This document shows, in pieces, positions 15,084 to 23,040 of a DNA stretch of 44,052 bases (its first letter is position 1; every line of letters begins with the position of its first letter). Below the pieces are notes generated by a model. The model saw only the letters and a program-made list of their open reading frames with translations, did no database searches and had not been told where the DNA came from. The position numbers and the translations under genes are program-made. This DNA comes from an uncultured Eubacteriales bacterium. Lineage in GTDB: Bacteria; Bacillota; Clostridia; Christensenellales; CAG-138. The stretch spans positions 1 through 44,052 of the forward strand of contig CADCMN010000006.1 of assembly GCA_902802575.1 (NCBI GenBank), read 5' to 3'.

Positions 15084-16646
15084 TCAATAGCCCTGCAATG
15101 GGTCGATGACGCTGCCGTCCACCCCGTTCACAATGAGCAGGGGCTGAAAGTTTGTGCCCGGCCGCCCGTCCACGGCGCCGTAGAAGCACCAGGCGGGGAC
15201 CAGGATGCCCCGGGTGAAGGAGTTCTTGTCGAAGATGCGCCACAGGCACAGCCGCACCTCGCTGATCTCGATGTCCCAGTCCCGGTCCGCCCCGTAGTTG
15301 GCGTAGACGATGGGCAGCATCTTTTCGAAGATGGAGCGCACGTCCTCGTAGGGCAGCAGGGCGGCCCGGTCGGTGACGACCTTCTCCACTGTAAGGGGTC
15401 CCGTCCAGTGCACTGCCTGGATGCCGCCGTCGTCCAAAGCCACCTCCAGCACCTCGTACTGCCACTCCGGCCCGTAGCCGCTGTCGTCCACCCTCACCTG
15501 GCTCATGCCGAAAAAGCTCTCCACGGGCACCCCCGCCGCCCGCCGCAGGAACCGCACGGCGTAGGCCTGGCGCTCCGGCCTGGCTCGAAGCTCCGCACGA
15601 TCGGCCGGGTCCCAATACTCCGCCCCGTAGATCTCTTGCCGATCGGACAGCAGGTACACCCCGTCCACGAACATATCCGTCACGCCGCAAGCGGCCATGA
15701 GCTCCTCCGCCTGCCGTCGGGCGTCGGCGGGGGTGAGGGAGAGATGGAGCTCTTCCGGCTCCAGATAGCCCAAAATGGTATAGTTTTCAGGGAAGGCCAC
15801 AGCCGCCCCGGTGAGGCTCGCCGCCGTGGCGTCCGCCAGGATGGTGCCGCCCGAATAGGTGCCCACCATGACGCCGCTCCTGGCCGCATACATGAGGTTG
15901 GACCCGCTGTGGGGCGTGAAGAACTGCTCGTTGCCGTCCTGGTCGATGAAGGTGTAGCTGCCTGCGTCCGCGTAGTCCGCGTCGTTGTTCACGGCGAACC
16001 AGCGCCCGGCGTCGTCGCCGAAGGGGTCGCTGATGGCGTCCACCGCCGTGGCTGTGCCCCGGTTTTTCCCCAGGAAGGTCATGGCATAGGGCTTTAGCGT
16101 CCCGTCGTTGATCGTCAGCGACACGGTTTCCGGGGCGTCCTGATAGGCCTTCTGCAGGCTGGCGATTTCGTCCCGCTTGAACTGGACCCGAATATCGTCC
16201 TCCCCCCGGGCGACAACGAGTTCATCCAGCTCTGTCTGCGCTGCCCGGATCTGCTTTTCGATCACGGCCTTGGGGGTGGCGGTGGGGATGTCATACATCT
16301 CGACCCCGCCCGTCAGAGCCCGAAAGAAGGCATACACCGTTTCCTGGTCGAACCTGGCCGCCCGGACGTAGAGGAGAGGCAGGCAATCCGTCTCCGGCAA
16401 TATGACCTTCGCTTCGCCCTGTATATGCACCCGGGCGGCATCGCTCCGTATATCCATCACATAGGTGCGCGGACATCCCAAAGCCTCGTACAGATCCCCG
16501 CCCGCTTTTTCCGGTTCTCTCGTCTCCTTGGCCTTTTCAATCATCTGCCCGTTATCCTTCCCGATGACGAAGGGCGCCTCCGGCGTGGGTTGGCACCCAA
16601 CGCATATCAATAGAAATATAAGAATAAAAATGCAATTGTATCTCAT
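15084..16646 (-). CDS. DUF6034-like lipoprotein, paralogue 2
   Basis: 520 residues, the longest of the three paralogues. Lipobox CVGCQPTPEAP, then VIGKDNGQMIEKAKETREPE. The middle (about 200-330) has an extra Asp/Gly-rich region compared with the other copies. The shared C-terminal blocks are LLPYEDVRSIFEKMLPIVY, ISEVRLCLWRIFDKN, GILVPAWCFYG and NGVDGSVIDPLQGY. It is outward-facing and membrane-anchored, probably reading or binding something at the envelope. GAGGGG precedes the ATG. The next gene starts 16 bases downstream. Confidence 0.75.
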   Translation of the reverse strand: MRYNCIFILIFLLICVGCQPTPEAPFVIGKDNGQMIEKAKETREPEKAGGDLYEALGCPRTYVMDIRSDAARVHIQGEAKVILPETDCLPLLYVRAARFDQETVYAFFRALTGGVEMYDIPTATPKAVIEKQIRAAQTELDELVVARGEDDIRVQFKRDEIASLQKAYQDAPETVSLTINDGTLKPYAMTFLGKNRGTATAVDAISDPFGDDAGRWFAVNNDADYADAGSYTFIDQDGNEQFFTPHSGSNLMYAARSGVMVGTYSGGTILADATAASLTGAAVAFPENYTILGYLEPEELHLSLTPADARRQAEELMAACGVTDMFVDGVYLLSDRQEIYGAEYWDPADRAELRARPERQAYAVRFLRRAAGVPVESFFGMSQVRVDDSGYGPEWQYEVLEVALDDGGIQAVHWTGPLTVEKVVTDRAALLPYEDVRSIFEKMLPIVYANYGADRDWDIEISEVRLCLWRIFDKNSFTRGILVPAWCFYGAVDGRPGTNFQPLLIVNGVDGSVIDPLQGY

Positions 16647-16658
16647 ATATTCATCCCC

Positions 16659-18077
16659 TCAATATCCAAGAAGCGGGTCGATGACGCTGCCGTCCACGGC
16701 GTTGAGGCAGAGGAGGATCTCCTCGCCCCGGTAGTGGTCATAGCCGCTTTTCAGCCCGTAGTTGGCGTAATCCTGAAAGCCCGAAGCTTCGGTCATCCGA
16801 ATGGTGCCGTAGAAGACCCAGGCGGGCACCAGCAGGCCCTTGAGCTCCGATGTGTTGTTCTGCTCCCGGATGCGGATGAGCTCCAGACCCACGTGAGTAA
16901 TGTTGATTTCCAGAGATTTCAGATCCTCCCAGCCCGTTGGGTTGTAGAGGATGGGCAGCATCTTCTCCGCCACGCCTTCGATCTTCTCGAAGGGCAGCAA
17001 ATTCGTGGTCAGGGACGCCGTTTCCAGCAACGTTACCATGTTTTTCCAGTTGACGGACACGATGCCCTCCTCGTCGATGATAAACCGCAGGCTTTCCACG
17101 GGCCAGGGGATGGCGTAGCTCTTGGGGTCCTTGCGGGCGGCGCCGGACACGTCGCAGGCCGCGGGCGCCCCGTTCACCAGCCGGCGGCAGTCCACGCACA
17201 GGGCCCGGTGCTCCGCGTCATGGACGACGCCGTCCACGTTCCCGTAGGCCGCGTCGTCGATCAGGTACAGGGCGGCCACCTCGAAGGGATCGCCAATGGC
17301 GTCCAATACCGCCCGGACCTCATTCATGGCCTTCTGATACAGAGGATCGTTTTGCAGGTCCGCCGCGTCCACCCGCCGGGCGTTGGCCATGGAGTAGTCG
17401 GACCGGCCCCGAAGATGCCGATAGTAGGCGAAGCTGGAGCGTTCGTCGGCCTGGGGGAAGGAGCGGGCGTTGATCTCCCGGTTCAGGTTGCTGGCGCTGA
17501 GCACCAGCATCTCCGCGCCGGTCTTCCCGCTTTTCTCTACCTGGTAGGTGCCGTCGCTGACCCGGTCCGGGGAGGTTTCCGGCGCGGTCTTGTATGCCTC
17601 CTTCAGGTATTCGATCTCCTGGAGCAGGCCGTCGTCATATTCCTCCTTGGACATGTCGGCATCCCGGTCCGACCCCTGTTCCAGCAGCGCCGTACAGGCG
17701 CGGATGCTCTCCTCGATCTCCGCCTTGGTCGGCACGTGGGGGAGCTTCAGCTCCTCCCCCTGGGACAGAAGATTGAACAGCCGATACACCGTTTCCTGGG
17801 GGAGTCCCTGGGCCCGGACCCATACTGTGGGCAGGGGAACTTGCGGCACGGACACGTCCGCGTCCCCATGATAGGTGAAGTTGCCGCTTTGCTGCTCGAA
17901 GGTCCAGCGCTCCGGCGCGGTGGGCGGCGTGTACGCTTCCTCCGGTTCTCGGGTGGCCGCCGCCTTCTCCAGCATGATCTGCTGATCCTTGGGCATCACC
18001 AGGGGCGTTTCGGGCGTGGGCTGACAGGCGGTGCATAAAAATAGGATGATGAGAATAAAGATGCATTGAATTCGCAT
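16659..18077 (-). CDS. DUF6034-like lipoprotein, paralogue 3 (first in operon)
   Basis: 472 residues with lipobox CTACQPTPETP and the shared PKDQQIMLEKAAATREPEE segment. C-terminal blocks: LLPFEKIEGVAEKMLPILYN, ITHVGLELIRIREQNN, GLLVPAWVFYG and NAVDGSVIDPLLGY. It is the promoter-proximal copy. AAGGAG lies ten bases before the ATG. About 310 bases upstream is a phased direct repeat matching the one before the adjacent response regulator, so this operon is a likely target of that system. Ligand and function are unknown. Confidence 0.75.
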   Translation of the reverse strand: MRIQCIFILIILFLCTACQPTPETPLVMPKDQQIMLEKAAATREPEEAYTPPTAPERWTFEQQSGNFTYHGDADVSVPQVPLPTVWVRAQGLPQETVYRLFNLLSQGEELKLPHVPTKAEIEESIRACTALLEQGSDRDADMSKEEYDDGLLQEIEYLKEAYKTAPETSPDRVSDGTYQVEKSGKTGAEMLVLSASNLNREINARSFPQADERSSFAYYRHLRGRSDYSMANARRVDAADLQNDPLYQKAMNEVRAVLDAIGDPFEVAALYLIDDAAYGNVDGVVHDAEHRALCVDCRRLVNGAPAACDVSGAARKDPKSYAIPWPVESLRFIIDEEGIVSVNWKNMVTLLETASLTTNLLPFEKIEGVAEKMLPILYNPTGWEDLKSLEINITHVGLELIRIREQNNTSELKGLLVPAWVFYGTIRMTEASGFQDYANYGLKSGYDHYRGEEILLCLNAVDGSVIDPLLGY

Positions 18078-18143
18078 ATATACACTCCTTCCTCGCGATA
18101 CACGGCGCGTCCTGTTGTTTGCTGACTTTCCTTTTCTCCCATT

Positions 18144-18282
18144 GTCATCCCGAACGAGGGAACGAACGTGACCGAGTGGAGGGACCTCTGAACGATATCT
18201 GCCTGAACGAGCTGCTTTTCCGCGTGTAAGCTTTTGCGTTCAGAGATCCTTCGACTTCGCCAAAGGCTCCGCTCAGGATGAC
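18144..18282. repeat. Long imperfect hairpin repeat (interspersed element)
   Basis: GTCATCC (18144-18150) pairs with GGATGAC (18276-18282), and CTCTGAACG (18186-18194) with CGTTCAGAG (18237-18245). The 3' half has the pattern GGATC(C)TTCGACTTCGCC...GCTCAGGATGACA that I recall as a dispersed palindromic repeat in many gut bacteria. It is probably a REP/MITE-type element in the leader of the lipoprotein operon. Confidence 0.7.
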
Positions 18283-18348
18283 AGGAGGAAGGCAAAAAGT
18301 CGGGATGGAACAAATTGGCCTTCGGCCATGATTTGCCGCTTCGCATCA

Positions 18349-18408
18349 TGTATAGGGTACAGCGATGCGGTCCAAAAGTCTTTTCGGATTTGTAACGAAA
18401 TTGTAATT
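18349..18408 (-). promoter_or_regulatory. Candidate response-regulator site and promoter of the lipoprotein operon
   Basis: TGTAAC-N5-TGTAATT (18391-18408) is a direct repeat with 11-bp phase, as used by OmpR-type regulators. A weak minus-strand -10 (TATACA, complement of 18349-18354) lies 37 bases further on. The same repeat (TGTAAT-N5-TGTAATT) is upstream of the adjacent regulator gene. Confidence 0.5.
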
Positions 18409-18433
18409 GGTGCGCGCCGAGGGACGCGGGATA

Positions 18434-18518
18434 CCGTAGGGGCGATTCATGAATCGCCCGTTGGTAATGATTCGCGCTGACGCGCATGATGCCGTAGGGG
18501 AGGGGCTTGCCCCTCCCG
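18434..18518. repeat. Pair of CCGTAGGGG palindromic repeats
   Basis: Two units each start CCGTAGGGG. One carries the perfect 20-bp palindrome at 18440-18459 (GGGCGATTC/GAATCGCCC), the other the 9-bp stem 18498-18506/18509-18517 (GGGAGGGGC/GCCCCTCCC). The second abuts the histidine kinase stop and may act as its terminator. Confidence 0.7.
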
Positions 18519-18522
18519 CTGC

Positions 18523-19902
18523 TCAAAACGTGACCTGAAACGTTGTCCCACGGCCCGGTTGGCTGTCCAGGGAGAGGGAGGCCCCGTGGGCGTCGGCGAT
18601 GGCCTTGACGAGGGCCAGGCCCAGGCCGCTGCCCCCCTGCTTGCGGCTGCGGGATTTGTCCACCCGGTAGAAGGGCTCGAAGATATGCTCCTGGGCCTCG
18701 GTGGGGATGCCCCGGCCCCGGTCGGCCACTTCGAAGCATCGGCCATAGGCTCGCAGGGTGACGGTCTTATTCTCGTCCTCCGCATCGTAACTCCGGGCGG
18801 CGTTCTCCACCAGATTCAACAGCAGGGAGGTCATAAGGGTGGGGTTCAGAGGCAGGGGCGGGGCGGTCTCGCACTCGGTGACCAGTGTCACGCCCCGGGC
18901 GGCCAAACTGTCATGGGCAACCTCTGCCACGGTGGAAAGGAGGGCGGCGGGGTCCGTCTCCTCCCGTTCGATCGCTTGATCGAGGAGCAACAGCTCCATC
19001 AAGCTCTGGGTCATGCTGGTCATATAGGCCCCCGCCCGGCGGATGTGCTGCAGGGAGTCCGCCCGCTCCGCCTCGCTCAATTTAGCGTTTTGGAGCAGGT
19101 CCCCATGGAGGCGCACCGCGGCCAGGGGGGTCTTGAACTCATGGCTCACCCCGCCGATGAACAGCCGCTGGCGCTCGTTTTGCTCGGTCAGATCGGCAAT
19201 CTTGTTCTCCACCGCCTCCGCCATCCGATTGAAGCTTTGACCGAGGTCGCCCACCTCGTCCCGGCCGGAGACAATCACCCGCTTGTCATAGGCTCCGTCG
19301 GCGATCTCGCCGGTGGCGGCGGTAAGGCGGGAGAGAGGCTCGGTGCTCCGTTTCACCGCCAGAAACAGGAGCCCCATGCCCAAAACGACGCCCGCCGCGC
19401 ACACGCCGAGGAACAGCCGGGTAAGCCGCCCTATAGCGTCGTAGACCTCGGTGATGTCCCGAACCAGGCCCACGTAGAGGGTGTCGGCCTGGACATACTC
19501 GAGGCTCGAAACGATCAGCAGCTGCCGCCCGTCCACCAAACCCCGGTAGACGGCCGTTCGGCTGTCCTCCCGGTCCGGCACGGCGTAGAGGCTGGGGTCC
19601 ACGGCCACGGAGGAGCAGAGGGTCTCGTTCCCCCGCATGAGCACCCCCTCCTGGTCCGCGAACCGGCTGAAGCAGTAGCGGATCAGGCTCTCCCGGGCGG
19701 CGTCGCTGTCCTCGGGCACGGCGTAGTACCGGGCCATGGAGGAGAAGGAGGCGGCCAGAGCGCTCTGCTTGTCCCTGGCCTGGTCCTCGGCTAAAGCTAA
19801 AATGGTCTTCCGGGCATACAAAAGCAGCACCCCGGCGCACACCAGCAGTACCAGCAGCAGGATGCCCCCGGCCAACAGGCTGATCTTGTGTCGCAGCTTC
19901 AT
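18523..19902 (-). CDS. Sensor histidine kinase
   Basis: A 459-residue membrane kinase: TM1 about 8-30, an extracytoplasmic sensor of about 130 residues, TM2 about 160-183, HAMP (RSTEPLSRLTAATGEI), and a DHp domain with the phospho-His in GGVSHEFKTPLAAVR (about 253). The ATP domain shows LLLNLVENAARS, ADRGRGIP and the GGSGLGLALVKA box. It starts one base upstream of the regulator's stop codon, so the two are cotranscribed. The stimulus is unknown. The DUF6034 lipoproteins next door are candidate sensors or targets. Confidence 0.93.
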   Translation of the reverse strand: MKLRHKISLLAGGILLLVLLVCAGVLLLYARKTILALAEDQARDKQSALAASFSSMARYYAVPEDSDAARESLIRYCFSRFADQEGVLMRGNETLCSSVAVDPSLYAVPDREDSRTAVYRGLVDGRQLLIVSSLEYVQADTLYVGLVRDITEVYDAIGRLTRLFLGVCAAGVVLGMGLLFLAVKRSTEPLSRLTAATGEIADGAYDKRVIVSGRDEVGDLGQSFNRMAEAVENKIADLTEQNERQRLFIGGVSHEFKTPLAAVRLHGDLLQNAKLSEAERADSLQHIRRAGAYMTSMTQSLMELLLLDQAIEREETDPAALLSTVAEVAHDSLAARGVTLVTECETAPPLPLNPTLMTSLLLNLVENAARSYDAEDENKTVTLRAYGRCFEVADRGRGIPTEAQEHIFEPFYRVDKSRSRKQGGSGLGLALVKAIADAHGASLSLDSQPGRGTTFQVTF

Positions 19903-20565
19903 CTATCGATCCTCCAGCCGGTAGCCCAGCTTCTGCACGGTCTTGATGGCGTCGCCAAGGCCCAGCTTTCGCCGCAGGGTGGAGATCTTCACGTCCACGG
20001 ACCGGCTCTCGCCCATATACTCGAAGCCCCACACCTCGCTCAAGAGCTGCTCCCGGGCCACGGTCAGGTTCTTGTGCTTCATGAGGTACAGCAGCACCGC
20101 GTATTCGAGGGGGCTCAGCTCCACCGGTACCCCGGCCTTGTAGACCAGATGCTTGTAGTCGTCCAGCTCTACATCCCCGGCCCGGTAGATCCGGTTGAGC
20201 CGCCCCGTGCGGGCCAGCACCTTCTCCATCCGCACCATGAGAGCCATCATGTCGAAGGGCTTGATGACGTAGTCCTCGGCTCCGTCCAGCAATCCCTTGA
20301 TCTCCGAGGCGGCGTCGGCCTTGGCGGTCATGTAGATGACGGGGATGCCGTATTTCTTCATGTAGGACAGCAGCTCGAACCCGTCCATGCCGGGCAGCAT
20401 GATGTCCAGCAGCGCCAGATCGAAGGCGTGGTCCTCCGTAAGGCTGTCGGCGGCGGCCTGTCCGTCGTCAAAGCGGGCGTAGTCGTAGCCCACGATCTTC
20501 AGATTCAAGGCCACGGCGTCGGCAATGGCCTGGTCGTCCTCCACCAAAAGGATGCGGTTTTGCAT
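19903..20565 (-). CDS. OmpR-family response regulator
   Basis: 220 residues: a receiver domain (RILLVEDDQAIADAV, phospho-Asp in LALLDIMLPGMDG, TAKA and Lys in YVIKPFD) and a winged-helix DNA-binding domain ending SVDVKISTLRRKLG...KTVQKLGYRL. The start at 20565 (MQNRILLVEDD) has AGAGGAGC upstream; a longer frame to 20709 would read through the promoter and the att site. Direct repeats phased by 11 bp lie 68-84 bases upstream, so autoregulation is likely. The integrated element inserted exactly at those repeats. Confidence 0.93.
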   Translation of the reverse strand: MQNRILLVEDDQAIADAVALNLKIVGYDYARFDDGQAAADSLTEDHAFDLALLDIMLPGMDGFELLSYMKKYGIPVIYMTAKADAASEIKGLLDGAEDYVIKPFDMMALMVRMEKVLARTGRLNRIYRAGDVELDDYKHLVYKAGVPVELSPLEYAVLLYLMKHKNLTVAREQLLSEVWGFEYMGESRSVDVKISTLRRKLGLGDAIKTVQKLGYRLEDR

Positions 20566-20594
20566 ACAAAAAGCTCCTCTCTTTCCCTGCCTAC

Positions 20595-20650
20595 ATGATA
20601 CCATGGCGGAGAAAGAGAGGATGCGAAATAGATGTAATTTCTTTGTAATT
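20595..20650 (-). promoter_or_regulatory. Autoregulated promoter of the response regulator
   Basis: Plus-strand TGTAAT (20633-20638) and TGTAATT (20644-20650) form an 11-bp-phased direct repeat. A -10 box TATCAT (complement of 20595-20600) lies 33 bases nearer the gene, with a poor -35, which fits an activated promoter. The repeat overlaps the left att core. Confidence 0.5.
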
Positions 20651-20653
20651 GTT
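20636..20653. repeat. attL core
   Basis: 18-bp core AATTTCTTTGTAATTGTT, identical to attR at 28527-28544. With one mismatch it extends four bases leftward (ATGT versus ATGC). Confidence 0.85.
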
Positions 20654-20781
20654 TGGTCCGATTTGTGGGATAATATAGAGTACCGTGGAGCACCGCGAAG
20701 GAAGGGCAAAAAGCCATATAAACTCTAAAGAAAATTGCATCTGATGTGTCGCGGAGCCGTCATAGAGCGCCGCAGAAGGTT

Positions 20782-20833
20782 TTGGCGTCAAGGGTATAAT
20801 TTGGCGTCAGATTTGGCGTCAAAATTGGCGTCA
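20782..20833. repeat. Integrase arm-type sites, left arm (four copies)
   Basis: TTGGCGTCA occurs four times, at 20782, 20801, 20813 and 20825, all in the same orientation. The same 9-mer recurs at the right end (28470, and 28482 with one change). Short repeats at both ends of an element with a lambda-type integrase are best explained as arm sites. Confidence 0.75.
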
Positions 20834-20847
20834 GAGAAACGCTTCCT

Positions 20848-21390
20848 CTATATATCCATAAAAGATTCCGAAATTTTATCAAGCGTATTATGGATTTTAT
20901 ATATAACCATCTGTTTCATAATATCATCCGAGGACATATACCCATTTTCTTCTCCCCCTTCAGGCGTTTTCTTCGATCCTCTATAGAAATATGTGTATAG
21001 TCCCATCAATAATTCCCAGGCATAGCTCGAAGACAAAACCGTGTTTAGTGCTGACCTACAAAAAAGGTCATTATGCTCTTTCAAATAAATCACAGATTTT
21101 TCAGATAATCCGGTCTGTTCGCAGATCAGTTTGTTGTCGTGTGTTTCGTATGCTATGCGCCCCAAGAGATAATCTGGATCAACAGCAAGGACATCACCGC
21201 TGCAAAGCATCAAAAGGTGTTCAACGTCGATAGACCTACCATCTTTTTGAATCCATGACCGATATGTTTTATCCTGGATATCACCCAATTTTTCGCATAC
21301 CGTCTTTCTTGATAAACCGCGTTCCTCTCTCTTTCGCTCAACACGTTTCCCAAATTCTGTTAAAAGGTCATAATTTACCTTATTAGCCAT
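20848..21390 (-). CDS. XRE-family repressor of the element
   Basis: 180 residues with an N-terminal HTH (FGKRVERKREERGLSRKTVCEKLGDIQDKTYRSWI, about 13-50) and a longer C-terminal region without a recognised protease motif. It is transcribed away from the rest of the element, in the position of a phage CI or PICI Stl repressor. AAAGGAG lies seven bases before the ATG. Its promoter overlaps the rightward promoter (21426-21466), so it probably represses the element and itself. PICI Stl-type repressors are released by binding a helper-phage protein; whether this one is cannot be read from sequence. Confidence 0.8.
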   Translation of the reverse strand: MANKVNYDLLTEFGKRVERKREERGLSRKTVCEKLGDIQDKTYRSWIQKDGRSIDVEHLLMLCSGDVLAVDPDYLLGRIAYETHDNKLICEQTGLSEKSVIYLKEHNDLFCRSALNTVLSSSYAWELLMGLYTYFYRGSKKTPEGGEENGYMSSDDIMKQMVIYKIHNTLDKISESFMDI

Positions 21391-21425
21391 GACTAACTCC
21401 TTTCTATTTGGAACTATAAAGGTAA

Positions 21426-21466
21426 TTTACAACCATTATTCTACACGATAGAATGGTATGGGTCAA
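21426..21466. promoter_or_regulatory. Overlapping divergent promoters of the element switch
   Basis: Rightward: TTTACA (21426-21431), 17 bp, TAGAAT (21449-21454). Leftward: TTGACC (complement of 21461-21466), 17 bp, TAGAAT (complement of 21438-21443). The two -10 boxes form the inverted repeat ATTCTA-CACGA-TAGAAT, a likely operator. Confidence 0.7.
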
Positions 21467-21498
21467 GAGTAAAACGAAGAAGGAGGAACCAAAAAAGC

Positions 21499-21684
21499 AT
21501 GAGGCAGAACGAGGCAAACCAGGACGTTAGAAAAGCGGCACAGAAAGCAGGTGTTTACCTTTGGCGAATCGCTGACGGGCTTGGGATCACAGACAAAACC
21601 CTTTGTCTTTGGATGCGTCACGAGATGCCCGACGAGCTGAAATGCCGTTGCATGGCGATCATCAAAAAGCTGGCGGATCACTAA
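21499..21684 (+). CDS. Small HTH protein
   Basis: 61 residues with a helix-turn-helix (YLWRIADGLGITDKTLCLWMRHEM, about 20-43). It is the first gene rightward of the switch, like a Cro or early regulator. A strong GGAGG lies 14 bases before the ATG. The family is common in Firmicute phages and ICEs (often 'hypothetical', XRE-like). Its role is inferred from position only. Confidence 0.65.
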   Translation: MRQNEANQDVRKAAQKAGVYLWRIADGLGITDKTLCLWMRHEMPDELKCRCMAIIKKLADH

Positions 21685-21735
21685 TTTTTTGCCCCGAGAT
21701 TACCAAGACAAATATTCGGATTGCAGGAGGTGAAA

Positions 21736-21924
21736 GTGTTGGAATCAAAGCGATTGTTGACAGAGCTTGAAGCGGCACATTATATCGGCCTGGGGCGAAC
21801 GGCGGCGCGGTCATGGCTGCGACAGATCGGCGCGGTCCGGCGCTTCGGTCGGGCCGTCCGCTACGACCGCTTTACCATTGACCAGGCACTTGACGCCCAG
21901 ACCGCCCAGCGTGTACAGGGATGA
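21736..21924 (+). CDS. Excisionase-like small winged-helix protein
   Basis: About 62 residues. There is no ATG; AGGAGG (21725-21730) points to GTG at 21736 or TTG at 21739. The protein (LESKRLLTELEAAHYIGLGRTAARSWLRQIGAVRRFGRAVRYDR) has the MerR/Xis-like HTH fold with a basic wing. Such proteins serve as directionality factors for tyrosine integrases or as AlpA-like activators. Its stop overlaps the next start (ATGA). Confidence 0.6.
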   Translation: MLESKRLLTELEAAHYIGLGRTAARSWLRQIGAVRRFGRAVRYDRFTIDQALDAQTAQRVQG

Positions 21925-22217
21925 AGAAGGATTCAAAAACCGGATATGGCCTTGTAGCAAATGACGTAGTGAAGGACGCGGAGCTTGGTCGTCTTGATAG
22001 ACTCCTATACTGCCTGATTTGCTGTTATACCGGGTCGAACTCCGGAGCGTTCCCGTCCCAAAAGGTGCTGGCCGAAGCCCTGGGGGTATCGCAAAGAGCC
22101 GTAATAAAGTCCCTGCGGAACCTGAGCGAGAAAGGCATCATTGAAGTGCAGCGCAACAGCGGGAAGGGGGCTTCACGAAATGTATACCTACTTTTCGACG
22201 GAGTTCCCCGTGGGTAG
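21921..22217 (+). CDS. Winged-helix protein, possible replisome organiser
   Basis: 98 residues with an HTH_36-type winged helix: RLDRLLYCLICCYTG, then GAFPSQKVLAEALGVSQRA and VIKSLRNLSEKGIIEVQR. Similar domains form the N-terminus of phage and plasmid replication initiators that bind iterons. Here the protein stops soon after the domain, and an iteron array begins seven bases past its stop codon. It is therefore the best candidate initiator for that origin, though it lacks a helicase-loader part. A pure transcription factor is the alternative. Confidence 0.6.
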   Translation: MKKDSKTGYGLVANDVVKDAELGRLDRLLYCLICCYTGSNSGAFPSQKVLAEALGVSQRAVIKSLRNLSEKGIIEVQRNSGKGASRNVYLLFDGVPRG

Positions 22218-22223
22218 GCTATC

Positions 22224-22363
22224 TGAACTGTAGTTCACTTAGGGACATATACCTATATGAACCATAGTTCACATAGATGATGAACTGTAGTTCACTTAGG
22301 GGGTGAACAGGGGTTCATATAGATGGTGAACTGTAGTTCACCCGCTACATGAACAAGAGTTCA
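22224..22363. repeat. Six-copy iteron array (TGAAC-N4-GTTCA)
   Basis: Inverted repeats TGAAC-N4-GTTCA start at 22224, 22258, 22281, 22304, 22327 and 22350. The last five are spaced exactly 23 bp and the first 34 bp (23 + 11), so all face the same side of the helix. Three have the same core, ACTGTAGT. The array lies directly after a winged-helix gene and before an AT-rich tract: an origin-like layout. Confidence 0.75.
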
Positions 22364-22375
22364 CTTTCCAATAAT

Positions 22376-22448
22376 ACAATTAACAGAAACAATTAACAGT
22401 AACAATTAACAACCAAAAATAACAGTGATACTTTTTCGAAGAAAAAGT
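22376..22448. other. AT-rich 13-mers (candidate unwinding element) and hairpin
   Basis: ACAATTAACAG occurs at 22376 and 22389, and ACAATTAACAA at 22402: three tandem 13-bp units. They adjoin the iterons, as in bacterial and phage-type origins. A hairpin ACTTTTTC/GAAAAAGT (22430-22437/22441-22448) follows. From there to 22737 no gene is convincing; the stretch is GC-rich with short palindromes. Confidence 0.6.
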
Positions 22449-22737
22449 AACAAAAAGAAGGGGAGGCACAACAGGGGCATGGGAATGGAAACAAGGTAAC
22501 GATATGAGTGAAGCTTATGGGCCGGGCGGGTTTTGCACATTTTCCGCTTGGCCCTGTCCGGGCGATGCCCCTACCTCCGAGGCGTCGCCCATGAATGAGA
22601 TTCCAAGCTCCGCTGCGTTGCCCGGGTCGGGAAGCCGGGCATTCCCGGCAGCGGGTTTGGCTTGGGGGGTGCTCCTGTCCGTCTTCTTCGGGAGAACCCC
22701 CCCCGGCCATAGACACAAAATGAAAGGAGATCGACCG

Positions 22738-23040
22738 ATGCAGCTTTTAGACTCATTACCACGCGGGCGGGCGAACGCCATCACCCGGCGCGAACTCCTG
22801 GAACGTACCGGACTATCGGACCGCGCTCTGCGCCGCGAACTACACGACCTGCGCGTTGCTGGCGAGCTGATATGCTCCATCACACCACCAGGCGGATTTT
22901 TCCGGCCCGCTGATGAAACAGAGATCAACGGTTTTGTCGTTTCAATGACAAACCGCGCCCGGTCAACATTCGCGGCGGCATCAGCGGCCCGCCGCGCCCT
23001 GAAAGACGTACCTGCTGGCGGCGAGCAAAATGACCATTGA
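22738..23040 (+). CDS. Winged-helix protein of the element
   Basis: 100 residues. The start at 22738 (MQLLDSLPRGRANAITRRELLERTG) has AAAGGAG upstream; the longer frame to 22504 is not supported. An HTH covers about 15-55 (TRRELLERTGLSDRALRRELHDLRVAGELI), followed by a Gly/Pro turn and a basic helix. Its end overlaps the next gene by 11 bases. It probably regulates or helps replication; the family is common in Firmicute phages. Confidence 0.6.
   Translation: MQLLDSLPRGRANAITRRELLERTGLSDRALRRELHDLRVAGELICSITPPGGFFRPADETEINGFVVSMTNRARSTFAAASAARRALKDVPAGGEQNDH

Noticed and set aside
22224..22363. Repeat array resembling a short CRISPR
   Set aside because: Units are 14 bp with 9-20-bp gaps that are not spacer-like, each unit is itself an inverted repeat, and there are no cas genes. 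Iterons fit better.
22504..22737. N-terminal extension of the 100-residue winged-helix protein
   Set aside because: The extension is low-complexity and Pro/Gly-rich, and a clear AAAGGAG site serves the ATG at 22738.
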